From Streptomyces thermolilacinus SPC6 (GTDB lineage: Bacteria > Actinomycetota > Actinomycetes > Streptomycetales > Streptomycetaceae), in NCBI RefSeq assembly GCF_000478605.2, contig NZ_ASHX02000001.1, positions 4,293,001 to 4,357,000 of the forward strand: a stretch of DNA of 64,000 bases, in the 5' to 3' direction. The notes beneath the pieces were generated by a model that was not told the origin of the DNA, searched no databases, and saw only the letters and a program-made list of their open reading frames with translations. A program made the translations under genes and the position numbers. This document shows positions 51,873 through 60,751 of the stretch, in pieces (position 1 is the first letter of the stretch; every line of letters starts with the position of its first letter).

Positions 51873-52502
51873 ATGGGCGGCCCTCTCCGGCTGACCTCCG
51901 AGCCCGGCCCGAGCCGCCTCCCGGCCTGGGCCGGGCTCGCGGGCGCCGCCTCGGCGGCACTGGCGCTGTTCCTCCCGGCCGCCGCGCCGACCGCCCCGCC
52001 CGACGCGGGCGCGGTGCCCACGGGCAGCGCCCCGGCGGTCCCGGCCGTCGCGGCGGCCCACTCCCCGCCGGTCACCCTGGCCGTGCCGGGCCATGTGGAG
52101 CGCCTGCCCATCGACCCGGTGGCGCAGGACGCGCACGGCGCGCTGGACCTGCCCAAGTCCCCGTCGCGGCTGGGCTGGTGGGCGCTCGGCGCACGGCCGG
52201 GCGCGGCGGCGGGCACGCTGCTGCTGGCCGGCCACCTGGACTCGGCGGAGGAGGGACCGGGTCCGTTCGAGGCGCTGCACACGCTGCCGATGGGCGCGCT
52301 GGCGCAGGTGGCCGCGGCGGACGGCACCCGGCACACGTACCGGATCGTGGCGCGGCGCACGTACCGCGCGGGCACGCTGCCCGGCGACCTGTTCTCTGCG
52401 GAGGGCCGCCCCCGGCTGGTGCTGGTGACGTGCGCGGGGGCGTTCGACGCGGAGCGTCGGGCGTACGCGGAGAACCTGGTCCTGTACGGCGTACCGGCCT
52501 GA
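51873..52502 (+). CDS. Class F sortase
   Basis: A 209-residue class F sortase. N-terminal signal anchor (LAGAASAALALFLPAAA), a Pro/Ala-rich linker, then the catalytic domain with TLLLAGHLDSAEEGPGPF (catalytic His) and LVLVTCAGAFDAERRAYAEN (catalytic Cys and the Arg). It would attach or crosslink surface proteins. Directly downstream of a DUF4142 gene with a membrane tail; the DUF4142 protein may be its substrate (inference). ATG 51873; followed by a strong bidirectional hairpin. Confidence 0.9.
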   Translation: MGGPLRLTSEPGPSRLPAWAGLAGAASAALALFLPAAAPTAPPDAGAVPTGSAPAVPAVAAAHSPPVTLAVPGHVERLPIDPVAQDAHGALDLPKSPSRLGWWALGARPGAAAGTLLLAGHLDSAEEGPGPFEALHTLPMGALAQVAAADGTRHTYRIVARRTYRAGTLPGDLFSAEGRPRLVLVTCAGAFDAERRAYAENLVLYGVPA

Positions 52503-52586
52503 AGGGCTGCCAGGGCGGGGTCGTGCCCCGCCCGGGAAGGCGTCCGGGCTAAGAAGGGACGGCCCCGCCGAGGCGTCCGGGCAAAG

Positions 52587-52628
52587 GGGACGGGCCCGGG
52601 GAGGAACGATCCTCCCCGGGCCCGTCCC
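52587..52628. terminator. 19-bp perfect hairpin between sortase and pseudo-protease genes
   Basis: Arms 52587-52605 and 52610-52628, loop ACGA, no mismatch; between convergent genes. A near-duplicate of its flank (GGCGTCCGGGC) also occurs just upstream at 52540. Confidence 0.75.
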
Positions 52629-52647
52629 GGTGTCACACGGCCCTGGC

Positions 52648-54864
52648 TCAGCCGAAGGCGCGGCCGAACTGCCCACCCGAGGCGGGGATGCCGTTGGTGC
52701 CCGGCTTGTACGTGGTCACCGCGCCGGTGGCGCCGAGGCGGCCACTGGTGGCGTTGCCCCACGGCAGGGCGTACGCGGCGCCGTGGGGGGCGGTGTTGGT
52801 GGCACCGACGTACAGCCGCGTCGCCGATGCGCCCAGGTACGTGCCGATGGCGTGGCCGGACGTCGGGGTGCCCGGCAGGCCGGAGGCGTTGCCGGCCTCG
52901 ATCCACGCGTCGTGCGCGCCGACCGAGCCGAGCGGGTAGAACGTCTGGACCGCGCCCGCGCCGGTGACGGAGCCGACGGCCTCGCCGGGGATGCCGACCG
53001 CGAGGACCAGCGTCGAGGTGGAGCCCACGGCGCGCGGCGAGGTGTTGGCCAGGACGACCTTGGCGCCGAACCTGTCACCCGTCTCGGCGGCACCCGAGAC
53101 GTCGGTGACCTCCTGCTGGATGTTGGCGGCCTGGGTGACCGTGCCGGAGGCGGTCACCCGGAGGGTCTGTACGGCGCCCGCGTCGGCCTTGTTGGCCGTG
53201 CCGACCGTCAGGTCCTCGCCGGGCGAACCGATCGCGATGATCGAGTCCGTCGCGGTGGCCGCGCCCGACGGGCGGTACGCGACGGCGGCGACGGACGCGC
53301 CGAACTGGTCTCCCGGCTCGGCGCCGCCGCTGACCACGTCGGAGTCCTGGTCGAAGCCGAGGACCGGCGTCAGGACCTTGTCGGTGTTGACGGTGTGCGT
53401 GAGGATCTGCACACCGCCCGCGCCCTTCTCGGTGCCGATGGCCTCGCCCGGGGAGCCGATCACCAGGTGGTTCTCGGAGGCCGCGACGGCGGAGCCGAAC
53501 CGGTCAGCCGCCTCCGGGGCGCCCGCGTAGCCGGGCTTGTCCTGGTGGGCGACGACGTTGACGCCGCCGCGCACGTAGAGGGCGCTGCCCGCGTCGGCGA
53601 CGGTGCCGAGGTCCTCGCCGGGGATGCCCATGAGCAGGTACGGCTCGCCCGCGGCGGTGTGGCCGGCGGCGACGGCGTGGCCGAAGCGGTCGCCCGCCTC
53701 GGAGGCCGAGCCCTTGATGACCGGGATGTCGCCGAGGCCCTGGACGTAGTCCGCGGCGGCCTGGCCGGTGCCGATGCCGCCCTTGGCGCCGTACAGGATC
53801 TGCACCGAGCCCGCGTCGGCGTGCGTGGTGGAGCCGACGGTGATGTCCTCGGCGGGCACGCCGACGACGAGGTCGGTGCAGCCGTCCTCGTTGTGGTCGA
53901 AGGTGGCGAGGGTCTCGCCGTACCAGTCGCTCGCCTCGGCACCGCCGGGCACGTACGCCTGGTCCTGGTTCAGCTCGACGGTGCCCTTGCCGCCGCCGTA
54001 CACGACGCGGACGACACCGGCGTTGGTGTCGCCGCCGACGGTGGCCTTGGGGTCGCCGATGGCGACGTCCTCGGCGCCGTCGCAGTTGAAGTCGGTGAAG
54101 CGCGGGGCGACGAGCTTGGCGTCGATCCAGGCGCGCAGGTCGTCGACGCGGGTGTCGACGGCGGCGGTGCTGGTGACGGCCGTGTCGATGCCGAAGCAGC
54201 CGCCCTGTGCGGAGCGGCTGTGCAAGGCGACCAGCTGCGGCTGCCCGTTGACGACGCGCAGCGCGGGCCCGCCGGTGTCACCCTTGCAGACGGCCACGCC
54301 GTCCTTGCCGGTGACGCTGATGTCGCTCGCGTTGACCGCGTCCACGGTGAAGGTGCCGCTGTGCAGCTTGAGCGGTGCCCACTCGGTCTTCGTACGGCCG
54401 TAACCGGCGACCTTCAGCTCCTCGCCGACGGCTGCCGGGGTGGTGCCGAGGGCCACGGGCGTGACGGTGGTGACGGGGCGGCTCAGGCGGACGAGCGCCG
54501 CGTCACGGGACGGGTGGGCGACGACCTCCACCACGTTGCGGACCACACCGGCGGTGGTGGTGAGGTCCGTACGGCCGATGGTGGCGGTCGTCCTCAGCTT
54601 CGGGGCGCCCGCGGGGACGGCGAGGCTCACGGCCGGGTCGTCGGCGAAGCAGCTGGCCGCGGTGAGGACCCACTCCCGGTCCACGAGGGCGCCGGAGCAG
54701 GCGCGCTCGCCGTTGCCGATGTCGAGCCGCGCGGTGAACGCGAGGGAGCCCTCCGCCTCGGCGGTGCCGGTGACGGCGGTGGCGGGGGCGGAGAGGGGCG
54801 CCGCTATCAGGGCCGCGGTAAGCGCGGCCAGCCCGGCGGAACGGGCGAGATGTGCACGTTGCAT
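52648..54864 (-). CDS. Secreted trypsin-like pseudo-protease with FG-GAP repeats
   Basis: A 738-residue secreted protein. Signal peptide 1-30, a trypsin-fold domain (about 38-250), then FG-GAP/integrin-alpha-like repeats (FTDFNCDGAEDVAIGDPKAT, DHNEDGCTDLVVGVPAED, several GxPGE and RFG units). The catalytic His is Ser71 (VLTAASCF), Asp121 remains (HPSRDAALV) and the nucleophile Ser is Thr197 (CKGDTGGP), so it cannot work as a normal serine protease. It may bind peptides or surfaces instead. ATG 54864. Related Streptomyces proteins often share this altered triad. Confidence 0.82.
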   Translation of the reverse strand: MQRAHLARSAGLAALTAALIAAPLSAPATAVTGTAEAEGSLAFTARLDIGNGERACSGALVDREWVLTAASCFADDPAVSLAVPAGAPKLRTTATIGRTDLTTTAGVVRNVVEVVAHPSRDAALVRLSRPVTTVTPVALGTTPAAVGEELKVAGYGRTKTEWAPLKLHSGTFTVDAVNASDISVTGKDGVAVCKGDTGGPALRVVNGQPQLVALHSRSAQGGCFGIDTAVTSTAAVDTRVDDLRAWIDAKLVAPRFTDFNCDGAEDVAIGDPKATVGGDTNAGVVRVVYGGGKGTVELNQDQAYVPGGAEASDWYGETLATFDHNEDGCTDLVVGVPAEDITVGSTTHADAGSVQILYGAKGGIGTGQAAADYVQGLGDIPVIKGSASEAGDRFGHAVAAGHTAAGEPYLLMGIPGEDLGTVADAGSALYVRGGVNVVAHQDKPGYAGAPEAADRFGSAVAASENHLVIGSPGEAIGTEKGAGGVQILTHTVNTDKVLTPVLGFDQDSDVVSGGAEPGDQFGASVAAVAYRPSGAATATDSIIAIGSPGEDLTVGTANKADAGAVQTLRVTASGTVTQAANIQQEVTDVSGAAETGDRFGAKVVLANTSPRAVGSTSTLVLAVGIPGEAVGSVTGAGAVQTFYPLGSVGAHDAWIEAGNASGLPGTPTSGHAIGTYLGASATRLYVGATNTAPHGAAYALPWGNATSGRLGATGAVTTYKPGTNGIPASGGQFGRAFG

Positions 54865-54934
54865 TACCGTTTCCTTGGATGGGGGTGAGGCGCCGACGGG
54901 CCGGGCAGGGCGCGTCGGACCCCGGGCGGTGGCC

Positions 54935-55426
54935 TTACCGGCTGGTGATGATCTCCAGCAGCATGTGGTCGCGGCCCTCGGGGTCCGCGCTCTCGCCGAC
55001 CGGCGTCCAGGTGTTCTTCGGGACCTCGAACGACTTCTCCGTGTTCTCCACGGTCATCGTGACGTCCGTGTTGTAGTCGTTGCCCTTGACTCCGTACACG
55101 GCCGGGATCTCCAGGCTCAGGTAGCCCTCGTTGCCGGTGGCACGGAAGCAGATCCTCTGCTTGCTGCGCGACCACACCTCCAGGAGGGTCGGGTCGCCGC
55201 AGGTGGCGAGGACGATGTGGCCGTCGCCGCGCTTCAGCGTGATGCCCTGCTCGGCGAGGATCTTGTCGGCCTGCGGGTAGTTGAAGTCCTCCACCGCGTA
55301 GCCGGGGGCCTCGTCGGCGACCGGGGTGACGGACGGGGCGGCGCCGGTGGCACCGGCGGTGGTGACGGCGAGCGCGGCGGCACCGGCGACGGCACCCGCG
55401 ACGAGCAGACGGGAGGTGAACCTCAT
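54935..55426 (-). CDS. Secreted protein, hypothetical
   Basis: A 163-residue exported protein with signal peptide 1-29 (LLVAGAVAGAAALAVTTAG) and a mature part with two Cys (in LATCGDPT and RICFRATG), likely one disulfide. It resembles small secreted beta-rich Streptomyces proteins (IVLATCGDPTLLEVWSR, YLSLEIPAVYGVKGNDYNTD). ATG 55426. It may be co-transcribed with the pseudo-protease 70 bp downstream. Function unknown. Confidence 0.68.
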   Translation of the reverse strand: MRFTSRLLVAGAVAGAAALAVTTAGATGAAPSVTPVADEAPGYAVEDFNYPQADKILAEQGITLKRGDGHIVLATCGDPTLLEVWSRSKQRICFRATGNEGYLSLEIPAVYGVKGNDYNTDVTMTVENTEKSFEVPKNTWTPVGESADPEGRDHMLLEIITSR

Positions 55427-56065
55427 CGGGAGTCTCGTTTCCTGTTCAGTGAGATGAGAAAGACGCGTGGGACCCATGCGCGGACGTGCCGGACGAACGG
55501 CACGAGCGCGGCGCCGCGGGGCGACGCGCCGCACGGGAGGGCACTGCGGATCTGTCACTGATCGTCCGTCAACTCCCCCCGTCGCGACGGCCGAGCCCGG
55601 TTCCCCAGGTCGGATCGGCTTGATCATAGTTACCAACCCTCAGGACAGGCACAAGAGTTCGGGACGGGTGGGGAGCGTGGGATCCGTGGGGCGTCCGGGC
55701 CCGCACCGGCGGTCGCGCCGTGCCGGGCGCGGCGGCGGAGGGGACGAGGGGACCGGTACGCGCAGGCCGCGCCGAGCCTGATCCCGGGCGGGGCGTACGG
55801 GGTGCTCGGGGCGCACCTGGAGTCCTCGGGTGCGCCGCCGTACCGCTGGGGCGCGCCCCTGAACGCGCCGGGGTGCGCCCCCGAATCGGCGGGGGTACGC
55901 CCCTGCACTCCGGCGGGGTGCGTCCCTGCATCCCGTCGGGGTACGTCCCCGAGCGCGCCCCCGGGGGTGCCCCGGCCTGACGCGTTCCGGAGGCGGAGCG
56001 CCCGGAAAGGCGTCAGGATCGCCCCGTAGGGGACCGCGGGCCGAGCCGACACGAGGAGGGCACCC
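55427..56065. other. Intergenic region with a GC-rich repeat array
   Basis: About 640 bp. The first 400 bp hold no convincing gene; a TATGAT-like -10 on the minus strand near 55622-55627 could serve the secreted protein. The right part carries the tandem array at 55853-55967. No protein-like frame. Confidence 0.4.
55853..55967. repeat. Degenerate tandem repeat of about 23 bp, five units
   Basis: Each unit fits RCGYCCCYG-(8-10 nt)-CGGGGT: starts at 55853, 55875, 55897, 55920 and 55943. Each joint contains a GGGGT-RCG-CCCC inverted motif, so the array can fold into serial small hairpins. Confidence 0.6.
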
Positions 56066-57451
56066 ATGGCGGGTGGTACCGGACAGCACGCCGACACGGA
56101 CACGGTGGACGTGGTGGTCATCGGCATGGGCGTGGGCGGCGAGCACGTCGCCGGGCGCCTGGCCGAGGCCGGGCTCGACGTCCTGGGCGTGGAGGCCGAG
56201 CTGGTCGGCGGCGAGTGCCCGTACTGGGCGTGCGTACCCAGCAAGATGATGATCCGCGCGGGCAACCTCCTCGCCGAGGCACGCCGCGTCCCCGGCATGG
56301 CCGGCCGTACGGAGGTCACCGCGGACTTCGCGCCCGTCGCCGCACGCATCCGCGACGAGGCCACCGACGACTGGGACGACAAGGCCGCCGTGGACCGCTT
56401 CACCGGCAAGGGCGGCCGGTTCCTGCGCGGCCGGGCACGCCTCACCGGCCCCCGGCGCGTCGAGGTCGACGGGCGCGCGTTCACCGCCCGGCGCGGCATC
56501 GTCCTCGCCAGCGGCAGCCGCCCGCAGATCCCGCCGGTGCCGGGCCTCGCCGACGTGCCGTACTGGACGAACCGCGACGCGGTCTCCGCGAAGGAGGCCC
56601 CGCCCTCGCTGCTCGTCCTCGGCGGCGGGCCCATCGGCGCCGAACTGGCCCAGGCGTACGCCCGGTTCGGCACAGCCGTCACCGTCGTGGAGGCGGCCGA
56701 GCGGCTGCTGCCCTCGGAGGAGCCCGAGGCGGCCGCGCTCGTCGAGGACGTGTTCCGCCGGGAGGGCATCGACGTACGGGCGGGGTCGCGGGCCGTGGGC
56801 GTACGGCACGAGGCGGGGACGTTCCGCCTCACCCTGGACGGCGGCGAGGAACTGACCGCCCGGCACCTTCTGGTGGCGACGGGCCGCCGTGCCGCGCTGT
56901 CCGGCCTGGGCGTCGAGCACATCGGCCTCGACCCCGACGCCAAGGCCCTCGACGTGGACGGGCGGATGCGCGCGGCGGACGGGGTGTGGGCGGTCGGCGA
57001 CGTCACCGGGCACGGCGCGTTCACCCATGTGGCCATGTACCAGGGGGAGCTGGCCGCCCGCGACATCCTGGGCGAGCCGGGCCCGGACGCCGACTACCGG
57101 GCGCTGCCCCGCGTCACGTTCACCGACCCGGAGGTCGGCGCGGTCGGGCTCACCGAGCACGCCGCCCGCGAGCGCGGCGTCAGGGTGCGCACGGGGCTGG
57201 CCCAGGTTCCGTCGTCCACGCGCGGCTGGATCCACAAGGCGGGCAACGACGGGCTGGTCAAACTGGTCGCGGACGCCGACCGGGACGTCCTCGTCGGCGC
57301 CACGTCCGCCGGGCCCATGGGCGGCGAGGTGCTGTACGGCCTGGCCGTCGCCGTCCACGCCGAGGTACCGCTGGCGCGGTTGCGGCACATGATGTACGCG
57401 TACCCGACCTTCCACCGGACGGTCGAGCAGGCCCTCCAGGACCTCGGCTGA
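56066..57451 (+). CDS. FAD-dependent pyridine nucleotide-disulfide oxidoreductase
   Basis: A 461-residue flavoprotein of the class I disulfide-oxidoreductase fold (dihydrolipoamide dehydrogenase/mercuric reductase group). FAD motif VVVIGMGVGGEHVAGRLAEA, NAD motif LLVLGGGPIGAELAQAYARF, and FAD-contact GVWAVGDVTGHGAF. The redox disulfide is CPYWAC (Cys-4-Cys) in GGECPYWACVPSKMM, unlike the usual CxNxxC. At the C-terminus the usual HPT..E is AYPTFHRTVEQAL, without the active-site His. A thiol or disulfide substrate is still possible. ATG 56066 follows GAGGAGG. A 20-bp hairpin follows. Confidence 0.85.
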   Translation: MAGGTGQHADTDTVDVVVIGMGVGGEHVAGRLAEAGLDVLGVEAELVGGECPYWACVPSKMMIRAGNLLAEARRVPGMAGRTEVTADFAPVAARIRDEATDDWDDKAAVDRFTGKGGRFLRGRARLTGPRRVEVDGRAFTARRGIVLASGSRPQIPPVPGLADVPYWTNRDAVSAKEAPPSLLVLGGGPIGAELAQAYARFGTAVTVVEAAERLLPSEEPEAAALVEDVFRREGIDVRAGSRAVGVRHEAGTFRLTLDGGEELTARHLLVATGRRAALSGLGVEHIGLDPDAKALDVDGRMRAADGVWAVGDVTGHGAFTHVAMYQGELAARDILGEPGPDADYRALPRVTFTDPEVGAVGLTEHAARERGVRVRTGLAQVPSSTRGWIHKAGNDGLVKLVADADRDVLVGATSAGPMGGEVLYGLAVAVHAEVPLARLRHMMYAYPTFHRTVEQALQDLG

Positions 57452-57452
57452 C

Positions 57453-57500
57453 CCTCGCGCCCGCCGGGCCCGGGGCGTGGCGGGCCCGCCGGGCGCGAGG
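57453..57500. terminator. 20-bp hairpin (one mismatch) after the flavin oxidoreductase
   Basis: Arms 57453-57472 and 57481-57500, loop GGGCGTGG. Begins 2 bp after the stop codon. Confidence 0.7.
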
Positions 57501-57580
57501 TCGCAGGCTCGTCAGGTCCGGCCGCCCGCCGGGCCCGCCGCCCGCGCATGCCCGCCAGACCCGGAGGCGTACCGCGCCGC

Positions 57581-58246
57581 TCAGCAGTGCTCGCCGAAGG
57601 CCGCCCGCCGCTGCTTCTCCAGCCGTCCGCGGAACAGCGCCGCCACCGGCCGCGCGGGCACCCCGGCGCGCTCGTCCGGCCCGGCCACCGACGCCAGCCA
57701 CGCGGGCATGAACGTCAGCGTCCAGCCCGGCGCCGTCCTGCGCATGTGCGCCGAGAAACCCTTCCACACCGCCGCGTCCAGCACCGGCGCGAGGCGGCCC
57801 GACAGCTCCCGCTCCTCGTCGGCGGCGTGCCGGGACAGCTGGTCGCGCACGCCCTCGGTGAGGCCGGCCAGCCCGGCCGCCGCGCCCGCGCCCGCGTCCG
57901 AGCTCGCACCCGCGTCGGTACCGAGCCGTGTGCTCGCCGCGTGCCAGTCGTGCAGCAGCTTCGCCAGCTCCGCGTGCTCGGTGGTCATGAGCGTGAGCGC
58001 CTCCTCGTCGGCGCCCAGCCGCCGCAGCCGCGGCCACAGGAACTCGTCCTCGCCCTCGTGGTGGTGCTCGATCACCTGGAACAGCCTGTCCACGTACCCG
58101 CGCAGCGCCGCGGCCCGCCCGGGGTCGGGGGAGTGGGCGAGCTGTTCGGCGGAGCGGGCGACCCGCCCCAGGTCGCGCACCATCGCCCGGTGGGCGAGCA
58201 GCATCGTGCGATGCGCGGGAAGGAGCGGAGCGACGGACCGGGTCAT
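57581..58246 (-). CDS. Hemerythrin-domain protein
   Basis: A 221-residue protein with a hemerythrin-like four-helix bundle. Metal ligands appear as HRTMLLAHRAMVRDLG, VIEHHHEGEDEFLWPRL, LMTTEHAELAKLLHDWH and LSRHAADEERELSGRL, matching the family's His/Glu/Asp order for a di-iron site. Likely senses or carries O2 or NO, or protects against oxidative stress. ATG 58246 follows GAGGAG by 6 nt. Monocistronic. Confidence 0.85.
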   Translation of the reverse strand: MTRSVAPLLPAHRTMLLAHRAMVRDLGRVARSAEQLAHSPDPGRAAALRGYVDRLFQVIEHHHEGEDEFLWPRLRRLGADEEALTLMTTEHAELAKLLHDWHAASTRLGTDAGASSDAGAGAAAGLAGLTEGVRDQLSRHAADEERELSGRLAPVLDAAVWKGFSAHMRRTAPGWTLTFMPAWLASVAGPDERAGVPARPVAALFRGRLEKQRRAAFGEHC

Positions 58247-58435
58247 CGGTACTCCTCGGCAGGATCACGACCACGACGGGCAACCTGACACCGATCATCC
58301 CGCACGCCCCGCCGGTCACGCGGCCCCCGGAACACCAGAGCCTCGTAGGGCCCCGTCGCGCCGGGCACGACGCGAAGCGGCCGCCGCACCCCGTGGGGCA
58401 CGGCGACCGCCGGTCTCAGCCGCGTGGACCTTCGG

Positions 58436-59635
58436 TCACTCGACGATCTTCAGCAGCTTGTTCGCCGTGCCCGTGCTCGGGTTGGTGATCTTGTCGGGCG
58501 TCGCACCGTCGACCAGGGCCTTGGCGACGTCGTCCGGCGTGGCGTCCTTGTGGCCTGAGAGGTAGACCGCGGCGGCGCCGACGACGTGCGGGGTCGCCAT
58601 CGACGTACCGGATATGGTCTTGGTGCCCTCGTCGCCGTCGTTCCAGGCCGAGGTGATGTCGGAGCCGGGTGCGTAGATGTCCACGACCTCACCGAAGTTG
58701 GAGAACTCCGACTGGCCGTCCTCCTTGGTGGAGGAGGCGACCGTGATGGCCTCCTTCACGCGCGCGGGGGAGACCTGGCCCGCGTCGCTGGACTCGTTGC
58801 CCGCCGCGACCCCGAAGGTGATGCCGGCCGCGATGGCCTTGCGCACGGCCTCGTCGATGGCCTCGTCGGCGCCGCCGCCGAGGCTCATGTTGGCGACGGA
58901 CGGGCCCTGGTGGTTCTTGGTGACCCAGTCGATTCCGGCGACGACCTGCTCGGTGGTGCCCGAGCCGTTGTCGTCGAGCACCCGGACGCCGACGATCTTC
59001 GCCTTCTTGGCGACACCGTGCGCCGCGCCCGCGATGGTGCCCGCGACGTGCGTGCCGTGGCCGTTGCCGTCGTCGGCGGACTCGTCGTTGTCCACGGCGT
59101 CGAAGCCGTGGGTGGCGCGGCCCTCGAAGTCCTTGTGGGAGACGCGCACACCGGTGTCGATGACGTACGCCGTCACACCCTCACCGGCGGTGTCCGGGTA
59201 CGTGTACTTGTTGTCGCCGGCCGTGTCGGCCTGGTCGGTCCGGTCCAGACCCCAGGACGGCGGGTCGTCCTGCGTGGCGCTGATCTTGAACTTCTTGTTC
59301 TGCACGACCTTGGCGACGGCCGGGTCGGCGGCCAGTCGCTTGGCCTCCGTCTCCGAGAGGCCGTTGGCGGAGAAGCCGTTGATGGCGGAGTTGTAGTCGC
59401 GCTGCAGCTTGCCGCCGTACTCCTTGGCCAGGCCCTTCTTGTCGGCCTTCTCGTCCAGGATGACGATGTAGCTCCCGGCGACGGCCGTCTCGGCGTTCGC
59501 GCCGTAGATCTTGCCCTCAGCCGGAGCGGCGGCCCCGGCGAAGGGCGTGCCGAGCAGCGTGACACCCGCTGCGGCGGCGACGGCGGTGATGGCGGCGGTG
59601 AGCTTGGTCCTGCTCGAGCGCTTGTGAGTTGCCAT
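58436..59635 (-). CDS. Secreted subtilisin-family serine protease (S8) with I9 propeptide
   Basis: A 399-residue secreted subtilase. Signal peptide 1-36, inhibitor I9 propeptide (about 50-120, SYIVILDEKADKKGLAKEY), then the mature enzyme. Catalytic Asp160 (VIDTGVRVSH), His193 (GNGHGTHVAGT), oxyanion Asn280 (GVAAGNE) and Ser345 (SGTSMATPH) are all in place. Degrades external proteins. ATG 59635; a long leader follows upstream. Standalone gene. Confidence 0.93.
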   Translation of the reverse strand: MATHKRSSRTKLTAAITAVAAAAGVTLLGTPFAGAAAPAEGKIYGANAETAVAGSYIVILDEKADKKGLAKEYGGKLQRDYNSAINGFSANGLSETEAKRLAADPAVAKVVQNKKFKISATQDDPPSWGLDRTDQADTAGDNKYTYPDTAGEGVTAYVIDTGVRVSHKDFEGRATHGFDAVDNDESADDGNGHGTHVAGTIAGAAHGVAKKAKIVGVRVLDDNGSGTTEQVVAGIDWVTKNHQGPSVANMSLGGGADEAIDEAVRKAIAAGITFGVAAGNESSDAGQVSPARVKEAITVASSTKEDGQSEFSNFGEVVDIYAPGSDITSAWNDGDEGTKTISGTSMATPHVVGAAAVYLSGHKDATPDDVAKALVDGATPDKITNPSTGTANKLLKIVE

Positions 59636-59759
59636 GAAGAGGGGACTCCTCGTCAGCTTCTGTGGGGGGTTGGCCCCGTGGACGGAAGAACTCCCGGGGC
59701 TGGCTCGAAACCCTGGCCGATTGACGCGCGCAGATCAAGAGGGCGATGCACCTGTGAGT

Positions 59760-60357
59760 TACACAACAAGCTTGAGGAATACGGAATCGGCCGCGCCGTG
59801 ACGCCTCTTCAGGACGCGGTGTGTTCCCGCCGGTAACAGCAATAAGTCCTGTTCAGCGGTGCGCACGGGCTCTCCGTCGAGGATGCTCCATACAGTCCAC
59901 GCCACCCTCAGGCGCCATGAGTTGACCTGAAGGCGCCGCCATATGCGAAGCGGATGCAAAGGGGATGTGCAAACACTCCACACCAACGCCCCATGGGCGA
60001 ACCATGGATATGGGCATTCGTACACCCGCCCCACACAAACCCACACAAGCGGCCACACCCTCCGCCGCGCGGGAACTGCTCCAGCAGCAGGCGCGACAGC
60101 AGGAACCGCGTCGAGTGGCCCGGCTCGACGGTCAGCGACCGGACGCGGTGGCTGCGGGACGGCAACTGGGCGGCGCGGCGAGCCAGGCGACGGGCAGCGG
60201 CTCCGCGCCGACCATCGGGACATCGTGGCCCGCCACCCGTATGGCGGAGACGTACTCGTCGATCACCTCGTCCGCCTCCGAGCCCTCCCACGAGGAAGGA
60301 GACCCCCGGGATCAGTGCGTACCGCGCGAAGCGGGTGTGGTCGAGCCGGACAGCCAT
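59760..60357 (-). pseudogene. Degenerate gene(s), unidentified
   Basis: On the minus strand, ATG 60357 starts MAVRLDHTRFARYALIPGVS; after FLVGG an extra C in CCC (60283-60285) shifts the frame to SEADEVIDEYVSAIRVAGHD, then a second shift near 60195 returns to RRLARRAAQLPSRSHRVRS. A third protein-like piece in another frame (AWTVWSILDGEPVRTAEQD) ends at TAA near 59757 and includes TTA codons. The pieces look like a real but broken protein of unknown family. A GT-rich stretch near 60000-60060 is likely non-coding. Confidence 0.4.
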
Positions 60358-60751
60358 GCGGTGGATGGACCACCCGCCACTGACGGGCGCGCGTCGGGCG
60401 CCGGCGGGAAGGGGCGGGCGCTGCTCGCGCGAACCGGTCCGGGCGCCCCCGGGTCGACCCGTCGAGTCGTCAGGTACCGGTGACCGCCGCACTGGCGTCC
60501 GCACGGCGGACGAGTCGTACAACAGCATGGATCGCCGTGCCGAGCTGCTCGCTGCGAAATGGTCCGGTCTAAGCGAGCGCCCGGCACTTCGGGCACTGCT
60601 TCGTCCAGAGGAAGGGGATCGTACGAGGACGCCTGCTGCGGCATGGCCCCCCGATCGTGAACTTCGGCGTGCCCCATCCATCCCCGGATGACCCGCCAGG
60701 CGCCCCATGGCCACGGTCTTCGGTCCGTTCACCGCGCGCCCACGGCGGGAT
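60358..60751. other. Stretch with no gene seen
   Basis: About 390 bp between the decayed region and the PPOX gene's stop. Frames on both strands lack consistent G/C-ending codons and protein-like composition. Confidence 0.4.

Noticed and set aside
59960..60060. GT/AC-rich stretch as a coding or structural RNA element
   Set aside because: It gives Trp/Val-rich translations in one frame only and no stable stems; more likely decayed DNA.
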